From contig JAVSML010025229.1 in NCBI GenBank assembly GCA_038503035.1, forward strand, positions 62,001 through 126,000: a stretch of 64,000 bases of DNA. Direction: 5' to 3'. The translations under genes and the position numbers were made by a program. Within the stretch, counting starts at the first letter, position 1, and each line of letters opens with the position of its first letter. A model generated the notes under the pieces. That model was not told where the DNA came from. It was given only the letters and a program-made list of their open reading frames with translations, and did no database searches. Positions 10,540 through 21,317 of this stretch are shown piece after piece. The DNA is from Crocodylus rhombifer (taxonomy: Eukaryota; Chordata; Crocodylia; Crocodylidae).

Positions 10540-10969
10540 TTTCCTGTTACATTGTGTAACCCCAGCCCAGCATTGCTTTAACATTGCTTCCAGTTCCAAA
10601 ACTAGCACGTGCTGAGCTACTGCAAGCATTTCTGCATTGTACTGCCTTGTGCAAGACATGAATATGCCCTGCTGCTTGCTCCAGCTCTTCCTTAAAAGAA
10701 CAAAGGCAGTGAATCATTGACATAGATGTTAATTAGCCATGACTTAATTAGTCACTAATTAGTTTTATGGATATTATTTAAGCATTGATGTTAAATTACA
10801 AAAGGATTTTGAATGAAAATGACTTCCCCAATTTATTGATCTACTTTAATTTGTTCTTGTGAGGTCATCACCTCACTAATTGTCTAGTCATCATAGGGTG
10901 TGTCTACATGTACAAATAATCTGGAAGCGGTTTATTCTAATCTACTCTAGAGTAAACTCTCTTGGGCAC
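10540..10969. other. AT-rich gene-free stretch, possible MITE edge at 10897
   Basis: Contains ATTAGTCACTAATTAG-type AT-rich palindromes and, at 10897, TAGGGTGTGTCTACATGTAC, whose partner TCTACACGTGTAGGG lies just beyond the hAT element at 11985-11999. The hAT element therefore appears to have inserted into another TIR element whose far end I could not locate. Confidence 0.35.
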
Positions 10970-10977
10970 ATGCCTAC

Positions 10978-11981
10978 TAGGACTGTGTGAAATTTCACCA
11001 GAAGTTTCGTTTCAAAGCTGTTTCAACTCATTTCAAGCTTGAAACAGCAAAATTGAAATGAAACAGAGAGCTTTGAAACAGCCTCAAAACAAAACGAGGC
11101 AAGTCAAAACGTTTCAAAATTTTCAAAACATTTCGAGTTTCAAAGCCCAAGCTGGGCTTACCTGCAGGGAAACAAAAAGGAGTGCTTCCATTATTGACTG
11201 TGTAGCTGGCCAGTGACTGTCATCCTTCCCTGAGGTCTCTTCCAATCTCAGTGCTCTGGGGGAGAGATGGAAAAACTACATAAAAGGCAGCATTGTTTGA
11301 CCTGCCCTGCATTCTGCCTTGGTGTCAATTGAGTGAGGGTGCACCTTAACACACGCACCGTGTCACCCACCCATGTCATGAGTTTTGTCAGCAGCCAGAG
11401 GTGCAGGGCCCCAGAACCCAGAAATCCCTTAACCTATCTCCTTCACAGCTGGCAGGCTTCATGGCCTCAGCAGGGGCTAGCAGGCCTTTCATCCTGCTGC
11501 GCCTTAACACACACAGTGTCATCCATGTCACGAGTTTTGCTTGTCAGCAGCTTGAGGTGCAGTTTCTCCCATACCCCTGCACCTATATCCTTGAAAGCTG
11601 GTAGGCTTCATAGCCTCAGCAGGTGGTAGCAAGCCTACAGCTTTCACCCTGCTGCCCCTTAACACACACAGTGTCACCCATGTCACAAGTTTTGATTATC
11701 CACAGCTTGAGGTAGTTTCCCTGAAACCGCTGCACCTGTCCCCTTGAAACTTGGCAGACTTCATGCCCTCAGAAGGGACTACCATTCCTGCAAGTTTCAT
11801 CCAAATCAGGCCAGAAAGACAAAGTTAGAGGCTGTTTCGAGCTTCCCCATTATAGCCTATGGGCGAAATGTTGAAACAAAACAGAACAGCAGTTTCAAAT
11901 CAAAATTTGAAACAAAATGCTGTTCCATTGAAATGTTGAAATGCAAGTCGAAATGAAATGGTGCCATTTCACACAACCCTA
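10978..11981. mobile_element. Non-autonomous hAT element built of ~150-bp modules (element I)
   Basis: Left end TAGGACTGTGTGAAAT and right end ATTTCACACAACCCTA are inverted repeats. The flanks ATGCCTAC (10970-10977) and ATGTCTAC (11982-11989) form an 8-bp target duplication with one mismatch, placing it in the hAT superfamily. Near both ends are palindromic TTGAAAC/GTTTCAA clusters. The interior (about 11335-11830) holds at least three same-direction modules of ~150 bp, each with TTAACACACxCxGTGTCA, a CATGTCAxxAGTTTT block, CAGCTTGAGGTxCAG and CCTTGAAA-TGGCAGGCTTCAT. No transposase remains. Confidence 0.7.
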
Positions 11982-11989
11982 ATGTCTAC

Positions 11990-12353
11990 ACGTGTAGGGA
12001 TGCAGGGGCAGATTTGCTGCTCCTAGCAGCAGACTGCTCCCATTCTCTGAAGCCCTGAAATGGGATCCTGCTGCCACCTGGGGGAGCTGGAAGCTCTGGC
12101 AACAGCTGCCTGCAGCTGGTGGCCATGCTGCTTCTTAGCCAGCTGCTTTTCTGACTAGGAGCAGTGTGCAGAGTAGGGTGGCAGTAGACAGTGGCTCTGT
12201 CACTGCAGCTTCTGCCTCCTCATGCCATGCCTCCTGCATGCCCTGCCCCTGGCAGCAATGTCCAGCACTCTGGGCTCCTGCTCACCATGGTTCCGGCCCT
12301 GCTGGCCCAGTGTGGTGATTGCCATCTGGCTCAAGGCCAGCCTCACTGCGCTG
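11990..12353. other. GC-rich segment between hAT elements
   Basis: Rich in CAGCTG and GCTGCT words (12040-12130), with GCAGCAGACTGCTCCC palindromes. It may be part of an older TIR element interrupted by element I. The two opposing frames (90 and 71 codons) at 12191-12463 have no recognisable domain. Confidence 0.35.
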
Positions 12354-13650
12354 TAGGCCTGTGTGAGTCGGCAGCGAATCGATCTGGCTTCGGATCCAGA
12401 TGCTTCAGATGCCATGGATCTGAGCTGGAGCTCCAGACTGGGTTTCTGCTTCGATTCAGCTGAAGTGGCTCCAAAGCTTCAGAGTCGCCTTGGAGATCTG
12501 GCCATAGGGTATAATGGGGAATCAATGAAATAGCTATATCTTTGTTTGATTTGGATGAAACTTGTAAGGGTGGCAACCTCTGCTGACAGCATGGAGCCTG
12601 GCAAGCTTCAAGAAGATCGGTGCAGGGGTTTGGAGGGAACAGCACCCCAAATTCTTGAAAACAAAACTCAAGTTATGTGTATGTGTTACACCACAGGGCG
12701 GAGGGGGGCAAAAAACTGCAAGGGTAGTGACCCCTAGTGCGGCCACAAAGCCTGCCAAGTTACAAGAAGATCGGTGCAGGGGTTTGGGGGGGAACTTCAC
12801 CCCAAATTCTTGAAAGCAAAACTCATGTCACATGTATGTGTTAAGCCACAGGGGGGTGAAAACTGCAGGCCTGTGGCCCCTGGTAAGGCCTCAAAGTCTG
12901 CCAAGTTTCAAGTTGAAAGGTGCAGGGGTTTTTGGGGAACTGCACCTCAAGCTGCTGACAGGCAAAACTCATGACACAGATGACCCTGTGTGTGTTAAGG
13001 TGCAGCAGGCTGAAAACTGCAGGGATGGTGGCCCTTGCTCAGGCCACAAAGCCTAAGTTTCAAGGAGATAAGTGCAGGGGTTTGGGGGGAACTGAACCTC
13101 AAGCTGAGGACAAGCAACACATGTCACGAGTTTTGCCTGTCAGCAGCTAGAGGTGCAGGGTCCCAGAACTCAGAACTCCTTCACCTATCTCCTCGACAGC
13201 TGTCAGGCTTCATGGCCACAGCAGGGCCCACCATCCCTGCAGCTTTCACCCTGCTGTGCCTTAACACACACAGTGTCTCCCATGTTACAAGTTTTCCTTG
13301 TCTGCAGCTTGAGGTACAGTTGTCCCTGCACTTACCCCTGCACTTATCTCCTTGGCACTTGGCAGGCTTTGTGGCCTGAGTAGGGGCCACCATCCCTGTA
13401 GTTTTCATCCTGCTGCGCCTTAACACACACAGGGTGATCTGTGTCATGAGTTTTGCCTGTCAGCAGCTTGAGATGCAGTTCCCTGCAAACCCTTGCACCT
13501 TTTCAACTTGAAACTTAGCAGGCTTTGAGGCCTCAGGCTTCGGAAGCTCTGAACCACTTCAGAAAGCCTAATGAAGCCAGCGCTTCGATCCGGACATGCT
13601 GCTTTGGATGCCAAAGCAGCTGAAGCTTCTCTGGATCTAAAGCACAGTCT
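12354..13650. mobile_element. Foldback element made of two opposed arrays of ~150-bp modules (element II)
   Basis: The left end starts TAGGCCTGTGTGAGTCGGC. Forward modules carry GGTGCAGGGGTTTGG at about 12621, 12775, 12921 and 13073 (periods 154, 146, 152). After a turning point near 13105-13130 the modules run inverted, with CACCTATCT or its equivalent at about 13182, 13341 and 13494. The TTCGATTCAGCTGAAG-type end (12450-12480) is mirrored at 13595-13640. The modules are the same as in the hAT element at 10978-11981 and near 62000-62800. The right terminus is not clear because recognisable Harbinger coding sequence begins at about 13660. The many 60-110-codon frames here are module shadows. 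Confidence 0.6.
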
Positions 13651-13656
13651 GAAGCC

Positions 13657-14735
13657 TTGCACAGCACTACTACCCCATCCCAGGCTCACTGCCACTACAC
13701 AGCTTCCACGTGGACCTTGTCCTGCTGCCTGGACCCCAGCACAAATGCCAATGATGTGCTCATGGACACCACTGCTGAGGCCATTCATACCCTCCTGGGC
13801 CTCCAGCTCCACCACCTCTGGGCCCACCTGGCCAGCCAGGACTGGTGCCTGCATATCATCCAGACCACCTGGGACAACAAGCAGTGACTGGAGGCATTCC
13901 AGATGACCCGGGGCACCTTCTAGGACCTCCTGGAGCAGCTCCATCCACACCTGGAGCACCAGAACACTGTCCCTCCCCACAGACCACCAGCAATCCATCG
14001 CCCTGTTCAAGCTGGCCATGTCCACCAGCCTCCACTACGTCAGCCACCTCTTAGGGGTGGGAAAGGCCACCATGGAGGAGGCCATCCTGGAGGTGTGCAG
14101 TGCCCTCTAGGATGTGCTGAAGCACACCATACTCTCTGTGTATGACTCCTTGCTGGTGATGGCAGGGTTTTGTGCCTTGGGATTCCCCCACTGCATCATG
14201 GCCTCGGATAGGACCCACATCCCTGTCACCTGCCCACCCCTACTATAGCTGGTAGGGTTTCCACTCCACCATGCTCCAGGCCATTATTGACCACTGCAGT
14301 GCCTTCACAAATGTAAATGCTGGCTGGGCAGGCAGTGCCCATTATGCCCACGTGTTCTGCAACTCCACCCTGCCAGCCCTGGTGGAGAGTGGGCACTTTG
14401 CGCCAAGGATGCCAGAGCTCCAGCTGGGCATGGTGGTGGTCCTGCCACTCCTCAATGGGGCCCCTGCCTACCCTCTCCTCTCCTGGCTCATGCAAACCTA
14501 CACCAGCCAGCTGGACCCTCACCAGGCACACTTTACCAAGTGCCTGGGCTGCACCCATACCCTCGTGGAGCGTGCCTTTGGCCAGGTGAAAAGATGCTGA
14601 TGCACCCTCACCGCCTGTCTTGAGGTTGCCATGGCCAACATCTCTCAGATCATCAGCACAGCCTGCATGCTGCAAAAGACCTGGAATGTCCTGTGGGGAG
14701 CTGTTTTGCAAGACCTGGTCAGAGGAGGCACATAG
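13657..14735 (+). pseudogene. PIF/Harbinger DDE transposase pseudogene (HARBI1-like family)
   Basis: The family cuts and pastes DNA using a DDE nuclease fold. The order seen is an N-terminal helical part ending MTRGTF, the repeat-like LFKLAMSTSLHYVSHLLGVG segment, then FPHCIMASDRTHIPV (first catalytic Asp kept). Next comes AIIDHCSAFTNVNAGW, AHYAHVFCNSTL (the family's HDARVF has become HYAHVF, so the second Asp is lost), and VERAFGQVK (the Glu kept). The frame breaks twice (near 13978 and near 14240). In-frame stops lie at 13888, 13921, 14108, 14253 and 14598. It cannot be active. The Glu-containing C-terminal part is open from 14271 to 14600. It is the partner of the Myb-like gene on the opposite strand. 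Confidence 0.8.
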
Positions 14736-15089
14736 GGTAGAGGACAGCTGGCAGCAAGAGCACCAACCACGGTAGCAGTGACAGCAGTGCCCTTGCTACC
14801 CCCCCCCACCCACCAGGTGAGCCACACACCCACCAGCAGAGACCAGGGCACTGGGTGCAAGAGGTGCTGGCTGACCACCTCCTCCTGCACTGCCAGCTCT
14901 AGCCCACCTGGACAGCTGCCCACAGACCCACACCCCACCCTGCACCACCAGCACCATGCTCACTGCAGACAGTTCTCAAAAAAGCAATTTATTTTCCTCC
15001 ACAGACACAGATCCTTCCCCTCCCTCCCCAAAAACAGACCCCATCCCTCTTCCCTGCCTCCCCACAGTGCTCCTTCCTCCTGGCCCACA

Positions 15090-15141
15090 GAATAAAACAC
15101 CCTCTTCCCTATGCTAACTATTTATGATCATATACATTTAT
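15090..15141. terminator. Back-to-back poly(A) signals between the Harbinger genes
   Basis: AATAAAA on the plus strand (15090-15096) and AATAAA on the minus strand (TTTATT at 15136-15141) lie in an AT-rich gap between the two convergent genes. Confidence 0.45.
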
Positions 15142-15930
15142 TATAAAATTATTTATGTGTGTGTGTGTGCCAGGGGGCAGTTGGGGCTGCAGCCAGAGAC
15201 AGAGCAGAGGGCTGTTTAGCACTTGGCAGTCCTCCATGGCCTCTACTGCCCTGGCCACCAGGACAGCCTGCCACTCCAGGGCCTCAGTGTGCTGCACCTC
15301 CAGGGCAAGAAGCCTCTCCTGGTCCACCCAGTCTCTGGCCTCCTTGTGCCAGCCCTACAGGTGACATCCGCTTCCCTGGGGATGAGCTGGATGTACTGGC
15401 AGCCAGCGGTGGCTTCATGGCTGGGGCTGAGGCCATGCAGCTGGCAGGACAGGCATTGGCCCAGGCTCCTGGACCTGCTGGATTATGATGGAGGTGGGGT
15501 TGTGGTAGTATGGACTCTTGGCAGGTCAAAGGGCTCTCACCCAGTAACACATCATCATGGGTGCCAGGCTGCAGCAGAGGCTCAGGCAGGCCACCTGTAC
15601 TTGAGTAGATAGCATGTCTGTAGCCAGGATCCCAGGGTGCAAGGATCTCATCTAGTTGCTGCCTAAAGAGCATGGACTTGCAGGCAGCCCCCGGCCAGCA
15701 GTTGCAGTCGGCGACAGTGACCCACTGTGCCTGCAAGGCAATGACCTTTATACAGCTCTGGTGCACCGATTCATCATACCCATGCTCCCAAATGTGGCCC
15801 GATAGCCCCTTGTAAATGTACACATTGGAGTGCCCACCCTGCACAAACTGGCTGAGGACCTCAGCCTCACTTCACAGCAGCACAAGGTCTGTGGTCTCGT
15901 CCTGGGACCAGTTGGGACCCTGGGAGGCAG
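15118..15930 (-). pseudogene. Harbinger Myb/SANT-like accessory protein pseudogene
   Basis: Read on the minus strand from about 15930: GPNWSQDETTDLVLL, then a stop at about 15873 where a Trp is expected, then NVYIYKGLSGHIWEHGY and HQSCIKVIALQ. These are the three helices of a trihelix-type Myb/SANT-like DNA-binding domain of the kind carried by PIF/Harbinger elements. It continues with a loop ending YSSTGGLPEP, a proline/alanine-rich linker, and a C-terminal charged helix (LEVQHTEALEWQAVLVARAV, 15240-15320) that resembles the coiled segment of this family. The frame is open for 186 codons at 15284-15844 but the last helix lies in another frame. Non-functional as it stands. Confidence 0.7.
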
Positions 15931-16230
15931 TCTGTGGCTTTAGGGAGGACACCAGTATAGCTCACTTGATGGCTCGCTGGGCCTCTGTGTAGCAGTCCTG
16001 GTGCTGGTGGGCCTGGGCAGCTGCCTGTAGTGCCCAGTGCAGGGGCACAGGAAGGGGTAGGCAGATGTGTGAGGCTACAGGGCCAGGCACCAGCTGCAGG
16101 GGCCAGACAGGCGGCTGAATGTAGCCTGGGGCCAGCTGGAGCTGGACACAGTGGTCAGCAACTAGCTGCAGGTGGCCCTAGGTGTTGTCAGGCTGGAACC
16201 CAAAAACTGGCTAACCACTTGGGTCAGAAA

Positions 16231-18395
16231 CGGGCAATAGGATTTTCAACCCAGTTTGGGAGAGGCAACCCGTGTGAGTGAGAGAGTGGCTCATTCAACC
16301 CTTAGCATTCTTCTGAGACTGATAAAAAAGGTGCCAAGGGCAATGATGGTTTGTAGCATAGAGCTCACCTGTCCACTAGAATCAGACTGAAACCAGCAAC
16401 TCATTTCACATCCAGTAACTATTATGTGTTAATGGCTTTAGAATACTACTAGTCTGAACTAAAGGTTGGTCCCATTACCAAAGCCTTGGTCCCTTCTGGC
16501 CCAGACTTGCCTGTGTGTTTGGAAAATGGAAAGAAGATTATATAATGGCACAAGCAAAAAAAAAAATCTGCTTTTTGAACTGAGGGTAATGAATCTTTTG
16601 CTGCATGACTGCAATTATCCAAGCACTGTGGTATTTGTTGGTGTACTGTAGGAGGCCACAGGTCACTGTACGAGCAGTCAAGAGAACCTGTGAATGGCTT
16701 GCTGTGATTGGTTTTGTAGGCACCATGGATTTTTTAACAACAAATAAAAAGGACTTTGGAGAGAGTGATAAAGCAACTCAGCATGTAATAAGGAGCCCAG
16801 CTGTGGGAGCTACTTTCTATACCTTGATAAGATACAAACAAATATCATTTTCCCTCCACGTCTTCAGAACCATTTACATACATTAAGACATATGAAATGG
16901 GCAAGTATTGTTTGCAAGGAGACTGGAATTAAATTACTTTTATCTTACTCCTTCATCCCTAAAAATTCAGTGAATCAAGAACAAAGCTCATGACTGAGTG
17001 TCAATCCTCTGGAACAGAGAGATACCATTTCGATTTAGAGATGGTGACGATACTTTGAGCTTTACCATACATAATGCTTTTCATCCAGTGATTTCCTTGC
17101 ACTTCACACAGAGGGACAGACCTACTTTATGAATGATATACTGAGTCACAAGGACATGAGTATGACCAGAGTCAGTGCTACAGGCTAAAACCCTGGGGTC
17201 CATGACATCCTAAAATGAATGTTACATGTGATCTATTTAACCAGGAGGTGAAAAAAATCATGTGAAGCCTTTGACTCTGGCAGAAGAATCATCTTTTGAC
17301 AGGGAAAAAAGGAAGGGGCTGTGGATGAAGACATTGGAGGAGAATGGGCTGCTTACCTGTCCATGAAAACAGAGGTCTATGTATTCCCTCATTTGCTTTC
17401 CAAACACAAATAAAGGATTTTTATTTGTGCCCAGCAACATTCTAGGGATGGGAGTGAGAGAGAGCAAAAGAGAGGGAAAAGTAGGACAAAATGATAGAAA
17501 TGCTAAATGAACTCAATGTAATTTATAACTACTTTTATTATCCTCCATGTAACATCCCAGTATACTACATGGTTAATAGCTACTTGCTGCCAAAGCAGAC
17601 TGCCCCCGGACAATTGTGTGCAGAGCACTAACAGATAGAAATCTTGCCATCTCTGCGCTGGCGTTCTTTTAAGGTTTACTGCTTTCTGGAAACTCCCTTT
17701 AAAATAATCTGCATACTCATAGACCTGTTATACTGGATACCGGATGTTTTTGGATTGTAGAGCCTGACAAACCAGTTAATTCACTGGTGCTTAAACATGC
17801 TGTGAACTAAAATGTTCCCAAAGCCATCACATGGCCTTGGGAAAGAACAGCTGTCCCTTCTGAGAGGGTTTATGCAGTGGTGTTGCTGAAAGCCTTCATT
17901 AATGTTGCCTGTTGTTCAGAGAAATAAGGAACTGCAAAAAACAAAAAACAAACAACCCCACTCCGTTTCCTTCTTTAAGCCCCGGGAAATGTCAGGGTAT
18001 GGTATTTCAGTGAAAGATGAATTGACTCTGATTTGGTTAAGATAGAACAGAAAGATCATAGCTCAAGACCTCAGCTCTCCAGCTAATTCCCAGCTGTCCA
18101 GTTAATTCCCACTCTCATAAAACTTACCCCTCTGATAAGGATTCTCAGAGCCAAGGCAGGTAAAAAGCTTTGCAATTTTTGAGAAAAGATTGCATATATT
18201 TATTATGATTAAGATTAGAAACCCTCTCCAATGTTAAGTGCTGCTTTTTATTAGAAAATCCAAGGACAATTCTAATCTTAATACAGTAGAAGGGATAAGA
18301 TGCAGCTCTCTGTGGTCTACTTTCATCCCTATTCTGACTGTTTTTAGCAACACATCCTGTTTCTATTGGAACTGATAGTAAAATCTGCATTGAAT
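16231..18395. other. Gene-free stretch, no recognisable element
   Basis: Mostly unique-looking, AT-leaning DNA. Open frames of 60-93 codons, such as 16605-16886, show no domain. Nothing further could be supported. Confidence 0.5.
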
Positions 18396-18398
18396 GCA

Positions 18399-18440
18399 GC
18401 AGGAGCAGACTTTTCACTACTTCAGCAGGAGCAGACTTTG
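18399..18440. repeat. 26-bp tandem duplication (CAGCAGGAGCAGACTTT)
   Basis: CAGCAGGAGCAGACTTTTC and CAGCAGGAGCAGACTTTGC occur in direct succession beside the TIR element at 18471. Confidence 0.6.
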
Positions 18441-18470
18441 CTAAAGCTGGAACGTATCTTTAGCATCTAT

Positions 18471-18878
18471 GGGTGTGTACAGAAGTTGCTTTGTTCATCA
18501 TTTAAAGTGCTTTATTGCCTTGACTTAACAGACACACACAGCTTCACAGCACTTTAAAAATGGGTACAGCACTTTAAATTAACCCTTGTTAAATGAGGTA
18601 TCAGATTTGAAGCACTATTTTATACAGCACTTTAGCAACCTACAGTGCTTTAAGTAACTTCTGCACACTGGTCACATTTCTGAGCAGTGGAGAAGCACCA
18701 GGAAGCTGTGGAGTCTCCCCTGCCTCCTAGCCTGGAAAGTGCAGGGAGGCTCAGAGGCCTCCCCCACCAAACACTGCACTTCTATCATGTTTAAGAGCAC
18801 TGTAACTTTTCAGTGCTATAAAAAGTGCTCTAAATTACAGCACTGTAAAATGTGTATGAAGCACTTCTGTATACACCC
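18471..18878. mobile_element. Non-autonomous TIR element, TIR GGGTGTGTACAGAAGT
   Basis: Left GGGTGTGTACAGAAGT and right ACTTCTGTATACACCC are inverted repeats with one mismatch, flanked by TAT on both sides. The interior is dominated by the word AGCACTTTA in both directions (TTTAAAGTGC, AGCACTTTAAA, TAAATTACAGCACT). The same interior occurs at about 61070-61640. No coding capacity. The superfamily is uncertain; GGG-starting TIRs with a possible 3-bp duplication could suit PIF/Harbinger. Confidence 0.6.
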
Positions 18879-20029
18879 TATAGGTTTAATGCAAGCTAAG
18901 GGGAGGGCTTTCAGAAAAAACAAACAACCCCCACATAGTTTGAAGAAAAGGTTTCCTGCAGTTCCTTTCTTTGCACTCCACAGGAATTATGAAACTATGA
19001 AACTATAAAACTATGAAATCTTCCCTAGAAGCGCACACAGCCACTGGTGGTTGGGTCCCTAGCTAGATATGTGTGTGCACATGCACAGGCAGACATAGGC
19101 ACCGCATGCACACATCACTGAAAGGAATCGCATTTCCTCCAGATTATGCACAAAGTGAACCCTGTTCCTGCTTCAGTAAACTAAAACAAAAGGCTGACGT
19201 ATGAGTTTCCATTTTCTCATCTGTGACTGCTTCCAGCAGAAAGCCCAGCAGCAATGATGACATGGTGATTCATTTGATAAGTGTGTAGAACAAGTGGAAA
19301 TAAAACACTCAGCGGCATAACAGGAGAGATGTTATCTTAGTGGTGACACACCAATAATGAGGTACTTTCAGTTACGCTGTGTGGGACACTGCCTTTAAGA
19401 AGCGGGGTCAGCACAGAAGTAGGCATACCATCATCCTCAAGCTCCTTTGCTTCACAGGTGCTAACAGTTCCTAAGTGTGCTTTGAGGATGTGCCCCGATT
19501 TCAGCCCTTAGTGGCCAGCCACACATATAGCTGCATAGTATAAAGCTTCCTTACCTAGGCAGGCAGAGCTGCAATGTACACCTGGTCAGCATAGCCCAGC
19601 TGGAAACTGAGCTAAGCCCCACCAATGCAAATAGGAGCTCTGGCTATCTAAACCAGGGTTGCTCTAGTACAAATAACAATGGCTGAAGCAGGGCCGATAT
19701 CCACTGCAGAGAAAGCATGAATGAACGGTCCATGGTAAACCCCCCTGCAGAGAGAAGATGCATACTTCTGATAGAATCAGAAGCTATGGGAGGATGTGCA
19801 GGAGATAGCAAGTGCAATGCTCCCAAATCAGGACAGAAGAATGGATGCCATGAGACCTGTCATCTTTTTTTTTTCTTCTCCGAATGGCATCACCCCACTG
19901 TGCTGCTTGAATTTGGTGCCTTGAATGTATATTAAAGCCAAGTAGAAAAGGATAAGGGTGGTATGGAATGTCACTCAATGTTAGCATTTTTAGACCTGCA
20001 ATTATCTACACATGATTCATAAGATAAAC
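18879..20029. other. Gene-free stretch
   Basis: Apart from the (GAAACTAT)n tract and a TG/CA-rich patch at 19065-19115 I see no recognisable element. Open frames are at most 72 codons and show no domain. Confidence 0.45.
18988..19018. repeat. Short (GAAACTAT)n simple repeat
   Basis: TATGAAACTATGAAACTATAAAACTATGAAAT. It resembles the 3' microsatellite tail that CR1 elements leave, but no CR1 body adjoins it. Confidence 0.6.
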
Positions 20030-20095
20030 CCAGAGATCATAGAAACTAGGGGCTGGGAGGGACCTTGAAAGATCATCAAGTCCAACCCCTGTGAT
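20030..20095 (-). mobile_element. CR1 LINE 3'-end fragment
   Basis: AGATCATAGAAACTAGGGG-TGGGAGGGACCTTGAAAGATCATCAAGTCCAACCCC is the reverse complement of the conserved CR1 3' end. Only the terminal ~65 bp are present, a typical strongly 5'-truncated insertion. Confidence 0.75.
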
Positions 20096-20099
20096 TTCA

Positions 20100-21050
20100 T
20101 ATAGTAATGCATAGTGTCAAAAATATTCTGACCTGTTGTGGGCTTTCAGAGTTCTTTGCAACAGAAGACTTGGTCTATTATTCTGTAGTCAAGAAATGAG
20201 TGAAAGCTAAGAGCTGGTCCAAGGGGTGCCTTAAGGCCAACATGGGGTGTTTTGAAGCTAAAAAAGGGTTTTGTTAGATGTAACCTTTCCCACTTGTTAA
20301 ATGCTCTTAAGATGGGAATGCCCATGCATTAAGGCAGGAAAACAGGATCTAAGCACTCTTGGTGTCTCAAAGTTACACCTCTCTGGATAAGGATTATGTC
20401 TAGCTCATTTTAGACATTTTATGTTGCAGTAATATCAGTCTGCTCCATGGGGCCAATACCAGCAATTTGCAGTCCTCCAGTATGCTAGGATGCACTGCTC
20501 CAAGCCCCCCAACCCTTAGATCATCTCTCATCCAGAACTCTACTGCCCTGGACTGCTGGGACATGTGAGTGGGGAGGAACAGGTTGGGGAAGGGGAGGTG
20601 GAGAGGGAGATGAGAGAGCAGGGAGCTCCTGAGGAGCTAGAGAGTTGGAGAGCTGGGCAGCCATGGGGCACACTTGCCAGCTTCTAGCCACTTCCCTACT
20701 TGCCAGCTCTCTAGCAGCAAGTCAGAGCTGTGTACGTTAGAGAGGGTATTAACCCTTAATATATGACTGCTCACGGTATGTGCTAACATTGATTCCTGCT
20801 ACCATTCCTTAGAATTAGCATGTGCAAAGTTTAACTATACCCATTGAAAGCCAGTGGACTAGAAGCTGATAGGACCATATGCAACAAACTTGTGCAAAAC
20901 CTGATTGAAAAACCAACTGAAGTGGGATTTGTTTGGGGTATAAATTCCTTTGGGGTTTCTAAACTGAAGCTTGATATTTGTTTGGATATTTTCTGTTTAA
21001 TGTAAAATTGTGTGTTACTTGCTATATGAAAGGCAAGAATGTCATAGAGT
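20100..21050. other. Gene-free stretch, no recognisable element
   Basis: Unremarkable except for a purine-rich GGGGAGGAACAGG...GAGAGGGAGATGAGAGAGC tract at 20560-20620. Confidence 0.45.
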
Positions 21051-21056
21051 GAACAA

Positions 21057-21310
21057 CATAGTTAGGGTAAAGTTAGAGAAGCTTTCAAATGCAAGACATT
21101 CTTCTTCATGACTGACCACAAGGAGCCAGGTACAGCATAGTAAAAAACAGTAAAATACTGTGCTGTGCCTGGCTCTTTGTGGTCAGACCTGAGGAAGAAT
21201 GTCTTGCATTAGAAAGCTTGCCCAACTTTATCCCAGCTATGTATTTGGTCCAACAAAAATTATCACCCTAAGAAATCCTTGCATCTCATAATTTCTAAAC
21301 CATCATGGCT
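21057..21310 (+). mobile_element. Penelope-like element 3' fragment with ~85-bp hairpin
   Basis: A near-perfect hairpin occupies 21057-21241: CATAGTTAGGGTAAAGTT...GCTTTCAAATGCAAGACATT on the left pairs with AATGTCTTGCATTAGAAAGC...AACTTTATCCCAGCTATG on the right. It is followed by TTTGGTCCAACAAAAATTATCACC and ATGGCTACAACTTT, the usual 3' end of vertebrate PLEs. Inverted terminal segments are known in PLE copies and may explain the hairpin. Confidence 0.55.
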
Positions 21311-21317
21311 ACAACTT

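Larger units (their letters stand above)
13650..16230. mobile_element. Decayed PIF/Harbinger transposon with both genes, convergent
   Basis: A DDE transposase relic (plus, 13657-14735) faces a Myb/SANT-like gene relic (minus, about 15118-15930). This is the standard two-gene content of PIF/Harbinger elements, in which the Myb-like protein helps import and recruit the transposase. Between the genes lie AATAAAA for the plus transcript (15090-15096) and TTTATT, AATAAA on the minus strand, at 15136, fitting convergent transcription. Terminal inverted repeats and the 3-bp duplication were not found, so the outer limits are approximate. Confidence 0.65.

Noticed and set aside
13444..14025. 193-codon minus-strand frame
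   Set aside because: It is the antisense of the Harbinger transposase and module DNA; the plus-strand reading explains the sequence.
14226..14711. 161-codon minus-strand frame
   Set aside because: Antisense shadow of the transposase C-terminal half, whose motifs are clear on the plus strand.
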